DNA from: an uncultured Lachnospiraceae bacterium
GTDB lineage: Bacteria; Bacillota; Clostridia; Lachnospirales; Lachnospiraceae
Assembly (NCBI GenBank): GCA_903789615.1
Contig: CAIFEV010000008.1
Span: 41,635 to 105,634, forward strand
Direction: 5' to 3'
DNA length: 64,000 bases
Below are positions 1-8,261 of the stretch, piece by piece (positions within the stretch are counted from its first letter, which is position 1; each line of letters opens with the position of its first letter). The position numbers and the translations under genes were made by a program. A model generated the notes under the pieces. It ran no database searches, was not told where the DNA came from, and worked only from the letters and a program-made list of their open reading frames with translations.

Positions 1-2
1 AC

Positions 3-971
3 TACATTCAGGATGACGAGATCCGCTGCGTGGACCTTGCGGGAAGAATCCGGGTGCTGAACCGGATCCCGGACGGCCGGATGACGGCCTTTACGCATGT
101 CTCGTCGGACGGAAAGCGGCTGTGCGTGCCGATGACGGACGGGCGGTGCCTGGACTATGATCCTAAGACGGAAGGAGAGGGGCTGGACCGCCGGCCGGTC
201 TACAATATCGACCGCCGGGTGCAGGATGAGAACCTGTCCAGTTACCTCTGTGTCTATGACACGGGAAGCGGCGGGCTGCTGTACGAAAAGCGGATTCCGA
301 GGTGCTGGATCACACATGTGCAGTTTGACCCGGTGAATCCGGATATCATTCTGTACAACCATGAGTGGGCATGCTTTGACTGCGGGATCCGGCGGATGTG
401 GCTGTATGACCGCGCACGGGATGAGATCCGGAGGGTCCGGACGGAAGGCGCGGACACGCTGGGGGATCCGCGCGGATTTGCCAGAAAGCGCGGGGACTGG
501 GTATGCCATGAGATGTGGAGTGATGACGGGAGGTATATCATCTATCACGGCGGCTACGAGAACGGGCCGGCCATGGTGGGGCGCTACGATCTGTCATTCG
601 GGCAGTATCATGAGATTGCGCTGCCGGATGATTACAAGTCCTACGGGCATTTTACGATGGATGCAGAGGGGAATCTCGTCTGCGACGGATACTACCGGCA
701 CCCCGGGGACGTGGTGACAGAGCGCGAGAACAGCACGGACAACGGACCGGACCCGCACAAGAAGGACGGCCTGTACATCTCTTTTGTCCGGCCGGACTGG
801 GAGGCGGGGAAACTCACCTGGACACCGCTGTGCCGGCATGACAGCGACTGGCTCGGCCAGGATGCGCATCCGCATCCGGTCTTCAGCCACGATGGAAGGA
901 CCGTGTATTTTAACAGCCGGACCGGGCGGTATGTGAAGGTGTACGCAGTTCCGGTTGTGAAAAATATCTGA
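3..971 (+). CDS. ogl: Oligogalacturonate lyase, 5'-truncated by window edge
   Basis: The frame is open to the left edge, so the N-terminus lies outside the window; about 322 residues are visible of a family that is usually near 390. Oligogalacturonate lyases are seven-bladed beta-propeller enzymes that split unsaturated digalacturonate in pectin breakdown. Visible marks are the segment HEMWSDDGRY, the block SYGHFTMDAEGN and the C-terminal QDAHPHPVFSHDG. The Q-x2-H-x-H of that last block matches the metal ligands known in the Yersinia enzyme, with the His of SYGHF the likely further ligand. A GTG at 30 could be taken as a start, but homologous sequence continues upstream of it. No signal peptide can be judged. 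The family call is fairly secure. Confidence 0.82.
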   Translation, partial: YIQDDEIRCVDLAGRIRVLNRIPDGRMTAFTHVSSDGKRLCVPMTDGRCLDYDPKTEGEGLDRRPVYNIDRRVQDENLSSYLCVYDTGSGGLLYEKRIPRCWITHVQFDPVNPDIILYNHEWACFDCGIRRMWLYDRARDEIRRVRTEGADTLGDPRGFARKRGDWVCHEMWSDDGRYIIYHGGYENGPAMVGRYDLSFGQYHEIALPDDYKSYGHFTMDAEGNLVCDGYYRHPGDVVTERENSTDNGPDPHKKDGLYISFVRPDWEAGKLTWTPLCRHDSDWLGQDAHPHPVFSHDGRTVYFNSRTGRYVKVYAVPVVKNI

Positions 972-979
972 ATTTACCA

Positions 980-1008
980 TTGACATTTTGTGAATTGTGT
1001 CATAGAAT
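980..1008 (+). promoter_or_regulatory. Sigma-A type promoter for T-box leader
   Basis: TTGACA at 980-985 and TAGAAT at 1003-1008 are separated by 17 bases. This is close to a consensus housekeeping promoter and sits just ahead of the T-box leader. Confidence 0.75.
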
Positions 1009-1019
1009 CGGCATCACAA

Positions 1020-1346
1020 AAGCATATGAAGACCGGCTGTGAGGAGAACAGTCCCGGAAACGAATGGCACAGAGAGCTGTCGGGTGGTGCAAGACAGTGC
1101 AGGACTTCCGCGGAGAATCATCTCTGAGCCTCGGCGCAAAACAGAATCCGTATGATCCGTATGGATTCCAAGTAAGTGCCGACGGAGGATCACCGTTATC
1201 AAAGATCGCGCATTGTCAGATGCGGCTGAGTGGCCGGCGCCGTGAGACGCCAGCAGGAAGAGTGGTACCGCAGAGGGTTTAAAAGCCCCTGTCCCTTCCC
1301 GTAATCAGAACCTGATTACGGAAAGGAACAGGAGCTTTTTTTAATG
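1020..1346 (+). promoter_or_regulatory. T-box leader, probably isoleucine-specific
   Basis: All the parts of a T-box riboswitch are visible. Stem I carries the AGAGAGCTG...GGTGGTGCAAG distal-arm sequence near 1070-1092. A stem III of the GCCGACGG...CCGTTATC type lies at about 1178-1200. The T-box bulge TGGTACCGCAG is at 1263-1273, followed by a long terminator. In the specifier region (GAGAATCATCTCTGAG, 1112-1127) the codon most likely read is AUC at 1117-1119, followed by the usual purine. UCA at 1118-1120 is the alternative. The antiterminator UGGU needs a tRNA with discriminator A, which fits tRNA-Ile and argues against tRNA-Ser (G73). It should allow read-through into the downstream transporter gene when uncharged tRNA accumulates. 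Confidence 0.88.
1284..1342 (+). terminator. T-box regulated intrinsic terminator
   Basis: A stem of about 25 base pairs with a few G-U pairs (arms 1284-1308 and 1312-1336) is followed by a T run at 1336-1342. It overlaps the antiterminator side and is the off state of the T-box. Confidence 0.88.
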
Positions 1347-1477
1347 GGCGGGGAGACCCGCGAGCTGACGGTCGGACGCTTCACACTGCTTTTCATTTCC
1401 GGAACGCAAGGGAACTTTTCTCAGGCTCCGGCTGTAAACGGTTTTGCCGCATTTAGAAGCGGCAGAAAGGAAAGAAA

Positions 1478-2443
1478 ATGAAAGCATTGGAAAAAGCGAG
1501 CGATTTTGTCGGCAGATGGATGGCAGTTATCGTCCTTGCGGTTGCTGCCCTGGCGCTGTTTGAGCCGCAGACCTGCACATGGATCAAGACCAGCTGGGTC
1601 AACTGGCTGCTGGGTATCGTAATGTTCGGCATGGGCCTCACAATGAAGGCATCCGACTTTGCAGCGGTCTTCAAGAGACCGAAGGACGTGGTTCTCGGCG
1701 CCGTGTGCCAGTTCACCCTGATGCCGCTGATAGCATTCTTTCTCTGCAAGGTATTTCAGCTCCCCACCGAGCTGGCCATCGGCGTGATCCTGGTCGGCAC
1801 CTGCCCGGGCGGCACGTCTTCTAATGTCATGACATATCTGAGTCACGGCGATGTTCCGCTCTCGGTTTCCATGACGACAGTATCCACCCTGCTGGCCCCG
1901 ATCATGACACCGTTCCTGACCCTTGTCTATGCGGGCAAAACGGTGGATGTAAAGTTCTGGGCGATGTTCCTCTCGGTTCTTGAAGTTGTCCTGTTCCCGA
2001 TCATTCTCGGGCTTGTGGTCAATCATTTCTTCGGCCGGTTTACAGAGAAGGCCACCAAGGCACTTCCGCTGGTTTCCACCACGGCGATTGTCATGATTGT
2101 TGCCGCTGTTGTATCCGTGAATTCTGCCCGTCTGATGACAGTCGGCGGCCTGATTGTAGTCGTTGTCATGCTTCACAACCTGATCGGTTATCTCACAGGT
2201 TATCTTGTTTCCAGGGCCCTGAAGCTGGATACAACCAAGTGCCGTGCGATCTCGATTGAGGTCGGCATGCAGAATTCCGGTCTGGCAACCAGCCTTGCCG
2301 CGACGCATTTCGCACAGTATCCGCTCGCGACGGTTCCGGGCGCCGTGTTCTCCGTATGGCACAACATCTCCGGTGCACTTCTGGCTGCATTTTTCAACTA
2401 CAGATCAAGAAAGCAGGCTACAGAGCAAAATAGTCGTGCATAA
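1478..2443 (+). CDS. BASS-family sodium symporter (bile acid:Na+ symporter family)
   Basis: This is a 321-residue integral membrane protein with about nine or ten hydrophobic segments, the usual length for the bile acid:sodium symporter (BASS) family. Family hallmarks are CPGGTSSN near residue 110 and EVGMQNSGLA near residue 265, which hold the sodium-site residues. Bacterial members transport organic anions such as ketopantoate (PanS) or other 2-oxo acids; the substrate here is unknown. The start is set by a GAAAGGAAAG ribosome site. The gene follows the T-box leader as its only obvious target, so transport of an isoleucine-related compound, for example the matching branched-chain 2-oxo acid, is a reasonable inference. 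Its 3' end overlaps the convergent pucR-like gene by 26 bases. Confidence 0.88.
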   Translation: MKALEKASDFVGRWMAVIVLAVAALALFEPQTCTWIKTSWVNWLLGIVMFGMGLTMKASDFAAVFKRPKDVVLGAVCQFTLMPLIAFFLCKVFQLPTELAIGVILVGTCPGGTSSNVMTYLSHGDVPLSVSMTTVSTLLAPIMTPFLTLVYAGKTVDVKFWAMFLSVLEVVLFPIILGLVVNHFFGRFTEKATKALPLVSTTAIVMIVAAVVSVNSARLMTVGGLIVVVVMLHNLIGYLTGYLVSRALKLDTTKCRAISIEVGMQNSGLATSLAATHFAQYPLATVPGAVFSVWHNISGALLAAFFNYRSRKQATEQNSRA

Positions 2444-3581
2444 GCAGAGAAATGGAAAAGTAGATGCGCTGGTAATAGTCATCCAGATTGATCCCGGTTA
2501 AATCCCGGATCATCTGGATCCGGTTCATCATTGTGTGCCGGTGGATGAAGAGACGGTCCGCCGCATGGGTGATACTGCAATTTTCGGCCAGATATACCCG
2601 GAGAGTCTGAACGAGATGTGTCTGATCCTTCCGGTCTTTTTCGAGCAGCTGCTGCAGGACTTTATTTTCCATGTAAAAGGAGCGGTCCCTGCTGTAATAA
2701 CTGCTGAACATGCGGATGAAAGCGTAGTCCTCATAGCAGCACACGCCGCGCTTGGCATTGACCTGATCCAGGAGAGTCAGACACTGGAGGCAGTGGCTGT
2801 AGGCGTCAGAAAGCTCATCCATGGTGAAAAAGCGGTCACAGGCTGCATAGAAATTCAGACCATCATTCTCGGAGAGAAAGGTGAGCTGAATCTGAAGATC
2901 ATAGGTGAGGGCGGCTTCCTTTCCGGGATCCTGGAACGACAGGCTGACAGCCATATAGCTGTTTTCGGCACTTTCGGCGATACAGGTTCCGGCATATGAG
3001 GCGACAAAGGAATGAAGACGCGAAAATCCGTTTTCGATAACGGATGGATCTGTATCCGTCCCGTGGATGACGGTGAACAGCAGAAGATAAAAGGGATGGG
3101 AAGATCCGCTCTCCTGCTGCACAGACTGGCGGAGTCTGTCCCGGAAGGCGGCCTGCAGTTTTTCCTGTTCGAAGCGAAAGTGTGACCAGAGTTCTCTGTC
3201 TTTGCTCAGGGCGTCCATCAGGATGTGCAGAATGCAGGAAAAAGAGTACCGGGAAGGCATTTCAAGGACCGGAAGGCTGTATGTGTCGGCGGCCTCGACA
3301 ATGTATGCGGGGATACCGCTGATATAATAGCCGGTCTGGATTACCAGCGCCGGGATGCCGCGTGATTTCAGGCGCTGCACCAGATTCGGATACTGTTTTT
3401 CGTTGTCAAGATCGTATCCGGTTGTGATCAGCAGTTCGCCCCGGTTGACGGTGTCCGGAGAGTCCAGGATTTCCATGATGTTGACCCAGGTGATGGGTGT
3501 GTCGATCCCGTCTGCGCCTGCGGCCAGTTTAATACCGGGAAACAGATCCTGTTCCATCAGATCTCTGACTGTGAATGCCAT
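2418..3581 (-). CDS. PucR-family transcriptional regulator
   Basis: The 387-residue protein has an N-terminal PurC/PucR-type sensory domain (about residues 1-125, starting MAFTVRDLMEQDLFPGIKL) and a C-terminal PucR helix-turn-helix (about 325-375, including SITHAADRLFIHRHTM and NRIQMIRDLTG). PucR-type proteins control purine, amino acid and amine catabolic genes, usually as activators. The gene is oriented away from the large catabolic operon that begins at 4804, with one kinase-like gene between, so it is a candidate regulator of that operon or of the convergent BASS transporter. A terminator lies just upstream, so it probably has its own promoter in the short spacer. The family call is confident; the target is inferred. 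Confidence 0.88.
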   Translation of the reverse strand: MAFTVRDLMEQDLFPGIKLAAGADGIDTPITWVNIMEILDSPDTVNRGELLITTGYDLDNEKQYPNLVQRLKSRGIPALVIQTGYYISGIPAYIVEAADTYSLPVLEMPSRYSFSCILHILMDALSKDRELWSHFRFEQEKLQAAFRDRLRQSVQQESGSSHPFYLLLFTVIHGTDTDPSVIENGFSRLHSFVASYAGTCIAESAENSYMAVSLSFQDPGKEAALTYDLQIQLTFLSENDGLNFYAACDRFFTMDELSDAYSHCLQCLTLLDQVNAKRGVCCYEDYAFIRMFSSYYSRDRSFYMENKVLQQLLEKDRKDQTHLVQTLRVYLAENCSITHAADRLFIHRHTMMNRIQMIRDLTGINLDDYYQRIYFSISLLMHDYFAL

Positions 3582-3632
3582 AGGCTTTCTCCTGAAGAAT
3601 GCGAGCGCACAGATCGGTAGGACAGATGAAAA

Positions 3633-3660
3633 GGCGCCGGGGAGTTCTCTCCCCGGCGCC
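3633..3660 (-). terminator. Intrinsic terminator after cytidylate-kinase-like gene
   Basis: A perfect 12-bp GC-rich stem (3633-3644 with 3649-3660) is followed on the minus strand by TTTT. AAA on the other side may make it weakly bidirectional. Confidence 0.85.
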
Positions 3661-3746
3661 TTTGCCGATTCTGCCGATACATATTCCGTGGCAGACGTCT
3701 GGATATCATCTGTTTTGTAAAGTATACGCAGTCTTCAGGCCGATTG

Positions 3747-4376
3747 TCAATTCCGGGAAGCCTTTTCCCTGGCGTAGTCCAGAATCATGCGGACAGCTGC
3801 TTCCTTCCCGGTTTTCGCCGTGTTGATGCACAGATCGTAGTAAACGGGTGAGTCCCATTTCTCTCCGTGAGAGTAATACTCACAGTACTGACGGCGGTAC
3901 CGGTTGGTCCTGCGTACCATGGTGACGGCTTCTGCCTCTGAAACCTTCATGCGTGACGCGATCTCGCTGACGCAGTCTGCCTCCGGTGCTGTTATAAATA
4001 CGGATACGACGTTCGGACGCCCGGCCAGAATATAGCCGGCGGACTTGCCCATGATGATGCAGCTCTCGTTATCCGCCAGATTGCGGATAATCTCAGACTG
4101 AATGTTGAAAAGGTTGTCGTCTGAGATGAACTTTGAGGATGAAGGCTTTACGATGTAGTCCCTTGGTGTCGGGACAAGCAGTTTTTTCAGGCTGGCATAG
4201 CGCAGTTTTTCATTTGAATTGTAAAAGGCAGCCTCATTGATGCCGCTCTGCTGGGATGCCATGTCCAGGATCTGATTGTCATAACACGGAATTCCGAGCG
4301 CTTCACTTAAGGCGACGCCGACCTGCTTGCCCTTGCTTCCGAATGTGCGGGCGATGGCGATCACAATATTGTTCAT
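3747..4376 (-). CDS. Cytidylate kinase-like family protein
   Basis: I chose the ATG at 4376 (209 residues) because an AAAGGGGGA ribosome site precedes it and family similarity begins there; the frame is open further upstream but the extension looks non-coding. The N-terminus IARTFGSKGKQVG is the P-loop form of the cytidylate-kinase-like family. The C-terminal YYSHGEKWDSPVYYDLCINT is also typical. Members are common in Clostridia and are assumed to bind nucleotides; true CMP kinase activity is not established for this branch. A terminator follows it, and it is divergent from the FAD/iron-sulfur operon. The link to that operon, if any, is positional only. Confidence 0.85.
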   Translation of the reverse strand: MNNIVIAIARTFGSKGKQVGVALSEALGIPCYDNQILDMASQQSGINEAAFYNSNEKLRYASLKKLLVPTPRDYIVKPSSSKFISDDNLFNIQSEIIRNLADNESCIIMGKSAGYILAGRPNVVSVFITAPEADCVSEIASRMKVSEAEAVTMVRRTNRYRRQYCEYYSHGEKWDSPVYYDLCINTAKTGKEAAVRMILDYAREKASRN

Positions 4377-4803
4377 ACGCAATTCCCCCTTTCCGTAAGA
4401 ATCCGGTTTTTGAATCTGCCTACAGTATAGAATTGATTTGCAAAACCGGCCGGGGCAGACTGGCCAAAAATCCGCCACACGCGCTGGCCGGACTGTCCAG
4501 AAACCGCCTGCCTGGATCTGTCTTAATCCGCAGGTCCGATGACAAATGGACAAAATGATCCGGATGAGCACTGCTTATTGGCCAGACTGTTCGTTGAACA
4601 GGTGGGCAGCTACGTGAGAGTATCTGAACAAACAAAAGCGGTTTCGGAACACCTGAAAGCTTACAGCCGCTTTGACAGAGGAATTTAAAGCAAAGGCGCT
4701 TTGCAGAAAACCTGCAGAGCGTCTTTTCTTATTGCCGGTTCCTCTGATGAAAAGGACAGTTTGTCCTTAACGTTTAATGAAAGCCCGGAAGGAGGGGCGT
4801 GCG
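4377..4803. other. Divergent intergenic region with inverted repeats
   Basis: This 427-base spacer separates the kinase-like gene from the catabolic operon. It contains CTGTTC-GTT-GAACAG at 4587-4601 and AAGGACA-GTT-TGTCCTT at 4752-4768, two short palindromes with the same GTT spacer. It also holds a longer hairpin (arms AAAGCGG about 4636 and CCGCTTT about 4666) and a terminator at 4695-4730. No convincing ORF is seen. The contents suggest regulator sites plus a structured leader for the plus-strand operon. Confidence 0.55.
4695..4730 (+). terminator. Terminator-like hairpin in operon leader
   Basis: A 12-bp stem (4695-4706 with 4712-4723) is followed by TTTTCTT. No plus-strand gene lies upstream in this divergent region, so it is more likely an attenuator in the leader of the operon starting at 4804, or the end of a small RNA, than the end of a protein gene. 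Confidence 0.65.
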
Positions 4804-5967
4804 ATGAAAGCAGATGCAGTTGTGATCGGCGGCGGCATCATCGGCTGCTCTACAGCGTATTATCTGGCCAGGGCCGGTCTGCACCCTGTTCTGGTGGAAA
4901 AACGGGGGATCGGAGAAGAAACTTCCAGCGCCTGTGACGGATTTATCATGCTGCAGACCAAGAAGCCGGGCCTTCCGCTTCGCATGGCGATGAGCAGTGC
5001 CAGACTCTATGAACACCTGTCAGAAGAGTTGGGATACGACATTCAGTATCGCCGTCCCGGCGGCCTCGTCCTGATTGAGACGCAGGAGATGAAGGACATC
5101 ATGGAAGGCGTGGTGAAAAAGCAGACAGAAGACGGCATGGATGTGGAATTCATCGGCAATGAGAAGCTTCGGAGCCTGGAACCTCTGGTCTCGGAAAAGA
5201 TACCGGCAGCGGTGTACTCGCCGATGGATGGTGATGTGAGTCCGATTTATACAACCCGTGCATTTGCCAAAAAAGCTGCAGAGCTCGGATGTGACATCCG
5301 TACGGGAAGTGCAGTAACCGGAATCAGTGTACAGGACGGAGAAGTCACAGCGGTCATCACGGACAAAGAGACAATTGAAACCGGAACCGTGATCAACTGC
5401 GCCGGTGTCTGGGCGCCGCAGATCGGGAAGATGATGGGACTTGACATTCCGATCCGGCCGCGCCGCGGACATATTCTGGTGAGCGAGGCGGTTGCGCCGG
5501 CGCTTAAGCACGAGATCACCGACGCCCGGTACATCGCAATCAAGCACAATCCGTCAATCATGAAAAAAGCGACGGATCCGACGTTTAAACTCGGTATCAG
5601 TCTGAGTATGGAGCAGACGGAAAATGGCAATTTCCTGATTGGCAGTGCCAGAGAATTCGCCGGGTTTGATACGGACTGCCGTTTCGACATCCTGAAGGGA
5701 ATCAGCGAGTACAGCACCCGCTTTATTCCGGCTCTGCGAAGTGTCAACATGATCCGCAGTTTTGTCGGGATGCGGCCGTACTGTGAAGACGGCGTTCCCA
5801 TCATCGGGCCGGTGAGCACGGTACAAGGTGCGTATATTGCCGCCGGTCACGAGGGGGACGGCATTGCGCTGGCACCGATTACCGGCCGGACAATTGCCGA
5901 GATGGTTCTTCATAAAGAAACGGAATTCGACATGACGCCGTTTTCCTTTGACAGATTTCTGAAGTGA
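4804..5967 (+). CDS. FAD-dependent oxidoreductase, DAO family (HcnC/SoxB-like subunit)
   Basis: The 387-residue protein starts with an FAD-binding GGGIIG motif (residues 9-14) and ends with the AAGHEGDGIALAP block typical of D-amino-acid-oxidase-fold enzymes such as HcnC, SoxB and opine or hydroxyproline dehydrogenase beta subunits. The ATG at 4804 is chosen over one 27 bases upstream because GGAGGGG stands seven bases before it and the Rossmann motif follows at once. It should be the substrate-oxidising subunit, acting on a C-N bond of an amino acid or N-substituted amino acid. The next two genes supply the partner flavoprotein and iron-sulfur subunits. The exact substrate cannot be read from sequence. 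Confidence 0.88.
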   Translation: MKADAVVIGGGIIGCSTAYYLARAGLHPVLVEKRGIGEETSSACDGFIMLQTKKPGLPLRMAMSSARLYEHLSEELGYDIQYRRPGGLVLIETQEMKDIMEGVVKKQTEDGMDVEFIGNEKLRSLEPLVSEKIPAAVYSPMDGDVSPIYTTRAFAKKAAELGCDIRTGSAVTGISVQDGEVTAVITDKETIETGTVINCAGVWAPQIGKMMGLDIPIRPRRGHILVSEAVAPALKHEITDARYIAIKHNPSIMKKATDPTFKLGISLSMEQTENGNFLIGSAREFAGFDTDCRFDILKGISEYSTRFIPALRSVNMIRSFVGMRPYCEDGVPIIGPVSTVQGAYIAAGHEGDGIALAPITGRTIAEMVLHKETEFDMTPFSFDRFLK

Positions 5968-5980
5968 GGAGGCAGAAACG

Positions 5981-7423
5981 ATGAGCAGAATCGGACAGCA
6001 TCCCATACTGGAATACAAAAAAGGAAAACCGGTCACCTTTACCTTTGACGGAAACGTGATGCAGGGGTTTGAAGGAGAATCCATTGCCTCCGCCCTCCAC
6101 GCGGCGGGGATCCGGAAGCTCCATGAAAGTGAGGTGAAAAAGAGACCGCGCGGACTTTTCTGCGCGATCGGCAACTGCTCTTCCTGCCTGTGCCGGGTTG
6201 ACGGCCGCGAGAATGTACGAATCTGCATAGAGCCGCTGCACGAAGGGATGAAGGTTGAATCGCAGAACAGCAAAGCGGTCCTGAAGCCGGTTGTCACTCC
6301 GGGAAGCATCCGGGAAGAAGAGACGATAGAGACGGATGTGCTCGTGATCGGCGGAGGCCCTGCCGGACTGAACGCGGCGATTGAGAGCGCATCCCACGGC
6401 CTGAAGGTTGTCATGCTGGATCGAAACGCGCTGCTCGGCGGGCAGCTGAACAAGCAGACGCACAAGTTCTTTGGGTCGGAAAAGGCGAAGGCGGGCACGA
6501 GAGGCTTTGTCATTGCTCAGGAACTGGAAGAAAAACTCGCGCAGTACGACACGATTGATATCGAAAAAGAGACCACAGCGCTCGGGTATTTCAAGGACGG
6601 GACGGTCATGGCAGAGTCGCGTGGCCGGGTCCTTTCGTACAGAGCGAAGGCGACGATCATTGCGACGGGCGCTTCCGAGAGGACCTTGATTTTCCCCGGA
6701 AATGATCTCCCGGGGATCTATGGAGCCGGAGCGGTTCAGACGCTGATGAACATCGACGGGATCATGCCGGGACAGACAGCCGTCATGGTGGGCGGCGGAA
6801 ATATCGGTCTGATTGTCAGTTATCAGCTTCTGCAGGCAGGCGTAAACGTGGCGGCAGTCGTGGAGGCCGCACCGCATTTCGGCGGATATCAGGTGCACGC
6901 CAACAAGCTGCGCCGTGCCGGTGTCCCGATTCTGACGGGCCACACCGTGAAATATGCCTTTGGCGGAGACAGTCTTGAGGGCGTTGTGATCACGGCCCTG
7001 GATGAACATTTCAGTCCGGTGCCGGGGACGGAGCAGACGATCAAGGCAGATATTCTGTGCATGGCGGTCGGCCTCTCTCCGATGACAGAGATGTTCTTTC
7101 AGGCAGGCTGTGACATGAAATTCATCCCGCAGCTCGGAGGTTATGTCCCGCGGATCGACGAATACCATCGCACGAGCGTGCCGGGGCTGTACGCGGCAGG
7201 CGATGCGGGCGGCGTCGAAGAGGCGACGAGCGCCCAGCTGACCGGGCGGATCGCCGCTTTGTGCGCGGCAAAGGATCTGGGCGCTGCAGGCGACTTTGAA
7301 CGGCAGTTCGCGGAATATCAGAGCCAGCTTTCCGAACTGCGGGCAGGTCCGCTGGGACAGAAGATCCTGTCCGGACTGGACAGGATGAAAGATGAGGGAG
7401 GTGTTTCATATGCCAAATTCTGA
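5981..7423 (+). CDS. [2Fe-2S]/FAD/NAD(P) oxidoreductase subunit (SoxA/HcnB-like)
   Basis: The 480-residue protein joins an N-terminal [2Fe-2S] ferredoxin-like domain (Cys61, 66, 69, 82) to a two-dinucleotide-binding flavoprotein. The FAD motif GGGPAG is at 124-129, a second VGGGNIG lies near residue 265 and the C-terminal GDAGG box is near 405. In families such as hydrogen cyanide synthase, opine oxidases and hydroxyproline dehydrogenase, this subunit takes electrons from the DAO-type subunit. It starts 13 bases after that gene with a GGAGG site. Unlike many family members it carries its own 2Fe-2S domain, as in SoxA-like fusions. It was probably acquired together with its neighbours as one enzyme. 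Confidence 0.88.
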   Translation: MSRIGQHPILEYKKGKPVTFTFDGNVMQGFEGESIASALHAAGIRKLHESEVKKRPRGLFCAIGNCSSCLCRVDGRENVRICIEPLHEGMKVESQNSKAVLKPVVTPGSIREEETIETDVLVIGGGPAGLNAAIESASHGLKVVMLDRNALLGGQLNKQTHKFFGSEKAKAGTRGFVIAQELEEKLAQYDTIDIEKETTALGYFKDGTVMAESRGRVLSYRAKATIIATGASERTLIFPGNDLPGIYGAGAVQTLMNIDGIMPGQTAVMVGGGNIGLIVSYQLLQAGVNVAAVVEAAPHFGGYQVHANKLRRAGVPILTGHTVKYAFGGDSLEGVVITALDEHFSPVPGTEQTIKADILCMAVGLSPMTEMFFQAGCDMKFIPQLGGYVPRIDEYHRTSVPGLYAAGDAGGVEEATSAQLTGRIAALCAAKDLGAAGDFERQFAEYQSQLSELRAGPLGQKILSGLDRMKDEGGVSYAKF

Positions 7424-8216
7424 GGATCTGCTTGCGGTGGATGAAAAAGTCTTAAGCCGCCTTCCGTCAGAGGAGCGCCGGAGGAAAGGCCCCTACGCAA
7501 TGATTGAGTGCTTCCAGAACATTCCCTGCAATCCCTGCACGAAAGCCTGCCATTTCGGTGCGATTCTTCCGATGAAAGACATAAACGAGCTTCCGCAGGT
7601 CGACTATGACAGGTGCACGGGTTGCGGACTGTGTGCGGCACACTGCTCCGGACTGGCAATCTTCATCATCAATGAGGCATTTTCCGAAACGCAGACGGAA
7701 ATTCTGATGCCGTTTGAGTACTTCCCGCGGCCCGAAAAGGGAGCCGTCGTGGAAGCCGTGAACCGGGACGGGAAGATTGTGACGAAGGCAGTCGTACAGG
7801 AGATACGGCAGTTTCCGGATAAAACTACGCTGCTGGGTGTTGTGGTGGACGACCGGTTTGCGCAAGTTGTCCGCGGGATCCGCCTTCCGTTCATGAAAGG
7901 AAATCTGATCCGGGATGGAGAGCCGGAAAATGTCCGGATGGACGAGAGCATTGTCTGCCGGTGCGAGGATATCGACATGGACACACTCACCCAGCTTATG
8001 AATGAAAACCACCTGTCACTCAACGATCTGAAGCTGGAAGCACGGTTTACGATGGGTCCCTGTCAGGGCAAGACGTGCACGGCGCTTCTGGTCCAGCAGC
8101 TCTCCCGGAAGTTGCACATTCCGCCGGAGCAGATCAAGGGACCGCGGTACCGGCAGCCGCTTAAGCCGGTTCCGATCGGAGAGCTCGCAGGATACGAGCC
8201 GGACACGGAACGCTGA
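7410..8216 (+). CDS. Iron-sulfur subunit with 4Fe-4S and BFD-like 2Fe-2S domains
   Basis: I start at ATG 7410, preceded by GAGGGAGGT, giving 268 residues and a 14-base overlap with the preceding gene. The N-terminal half has ferredoxin-like clusters: Cys34, 40, 43, 47, then Cys69, 72, 75, 79 in the pattern C-x2-C-x2-C-x3-C. The C-terminal part has a BFD-type [2Fe-2S] site, Cys183-x-Cys185 and Cys218-x4-Cys223 (VCRCED...GPCQGKTC). BFD domains occur in amine dehydrogenases related to HcnA and SoxA. Translation coupling and content make it the third, electron-transfer subunit of the dehydrogenase. Two ferredoxin-type clusters fit an anaerobe passing electrons to ferredoxin or NAD rather than to oxygen. 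Confidence 0.87.
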   Translation: MPNSEDLLAVDEKVLSRLPSEERRRKGPYAMIECFQNIPCNPCTKACHFGAILPMKDINELPQVDYDRCTGCGLCAAHCSGLAIFIINEAFSETQTEILMPFEYFPRPEKGAVVEAVNRDGKIVTKAVVQEIRQFPDKTTLLGVVVDDRFAQVVRGIRLPFMKGNLIRDGEPENVRMDESIVCRCEDIDMDTLTQLMNENHLSLNDLKLEARFTMGPCQGKTCTALLVQQLSRKLHIPPEQIKGPRYRQPLKPVPIGELAGYEPDTER

Positions 8217-8261
8217 AACCGGGCCGGCATAAGCGCAGGTGGAGCAGAAAGGAGGCGGTAA

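Noticed and set aside
1117..1120. Serine (UCA) specifier for the T-box
   Set aside because: UCA would be followed by U rather than a purine, and the antiterminator UGGU pairs with discriminator A, unlike tRNA-Ser.
4600..4730. Glycine riboswitch ahead of the amine-dehydrogenase operon
   Set aside because: GTGAGAGTATCTGA and a terminator are suggestive, but the conserved glycine aptamer cores are missing.
5879..7168. Long minus-strand open frame antisense to the SoxA/HcnB-like gene
   Set aside because: The translation is rich in His/Arg with no family motif, while the plus strand encodes a clear 2Fe-2S/FAD protein.
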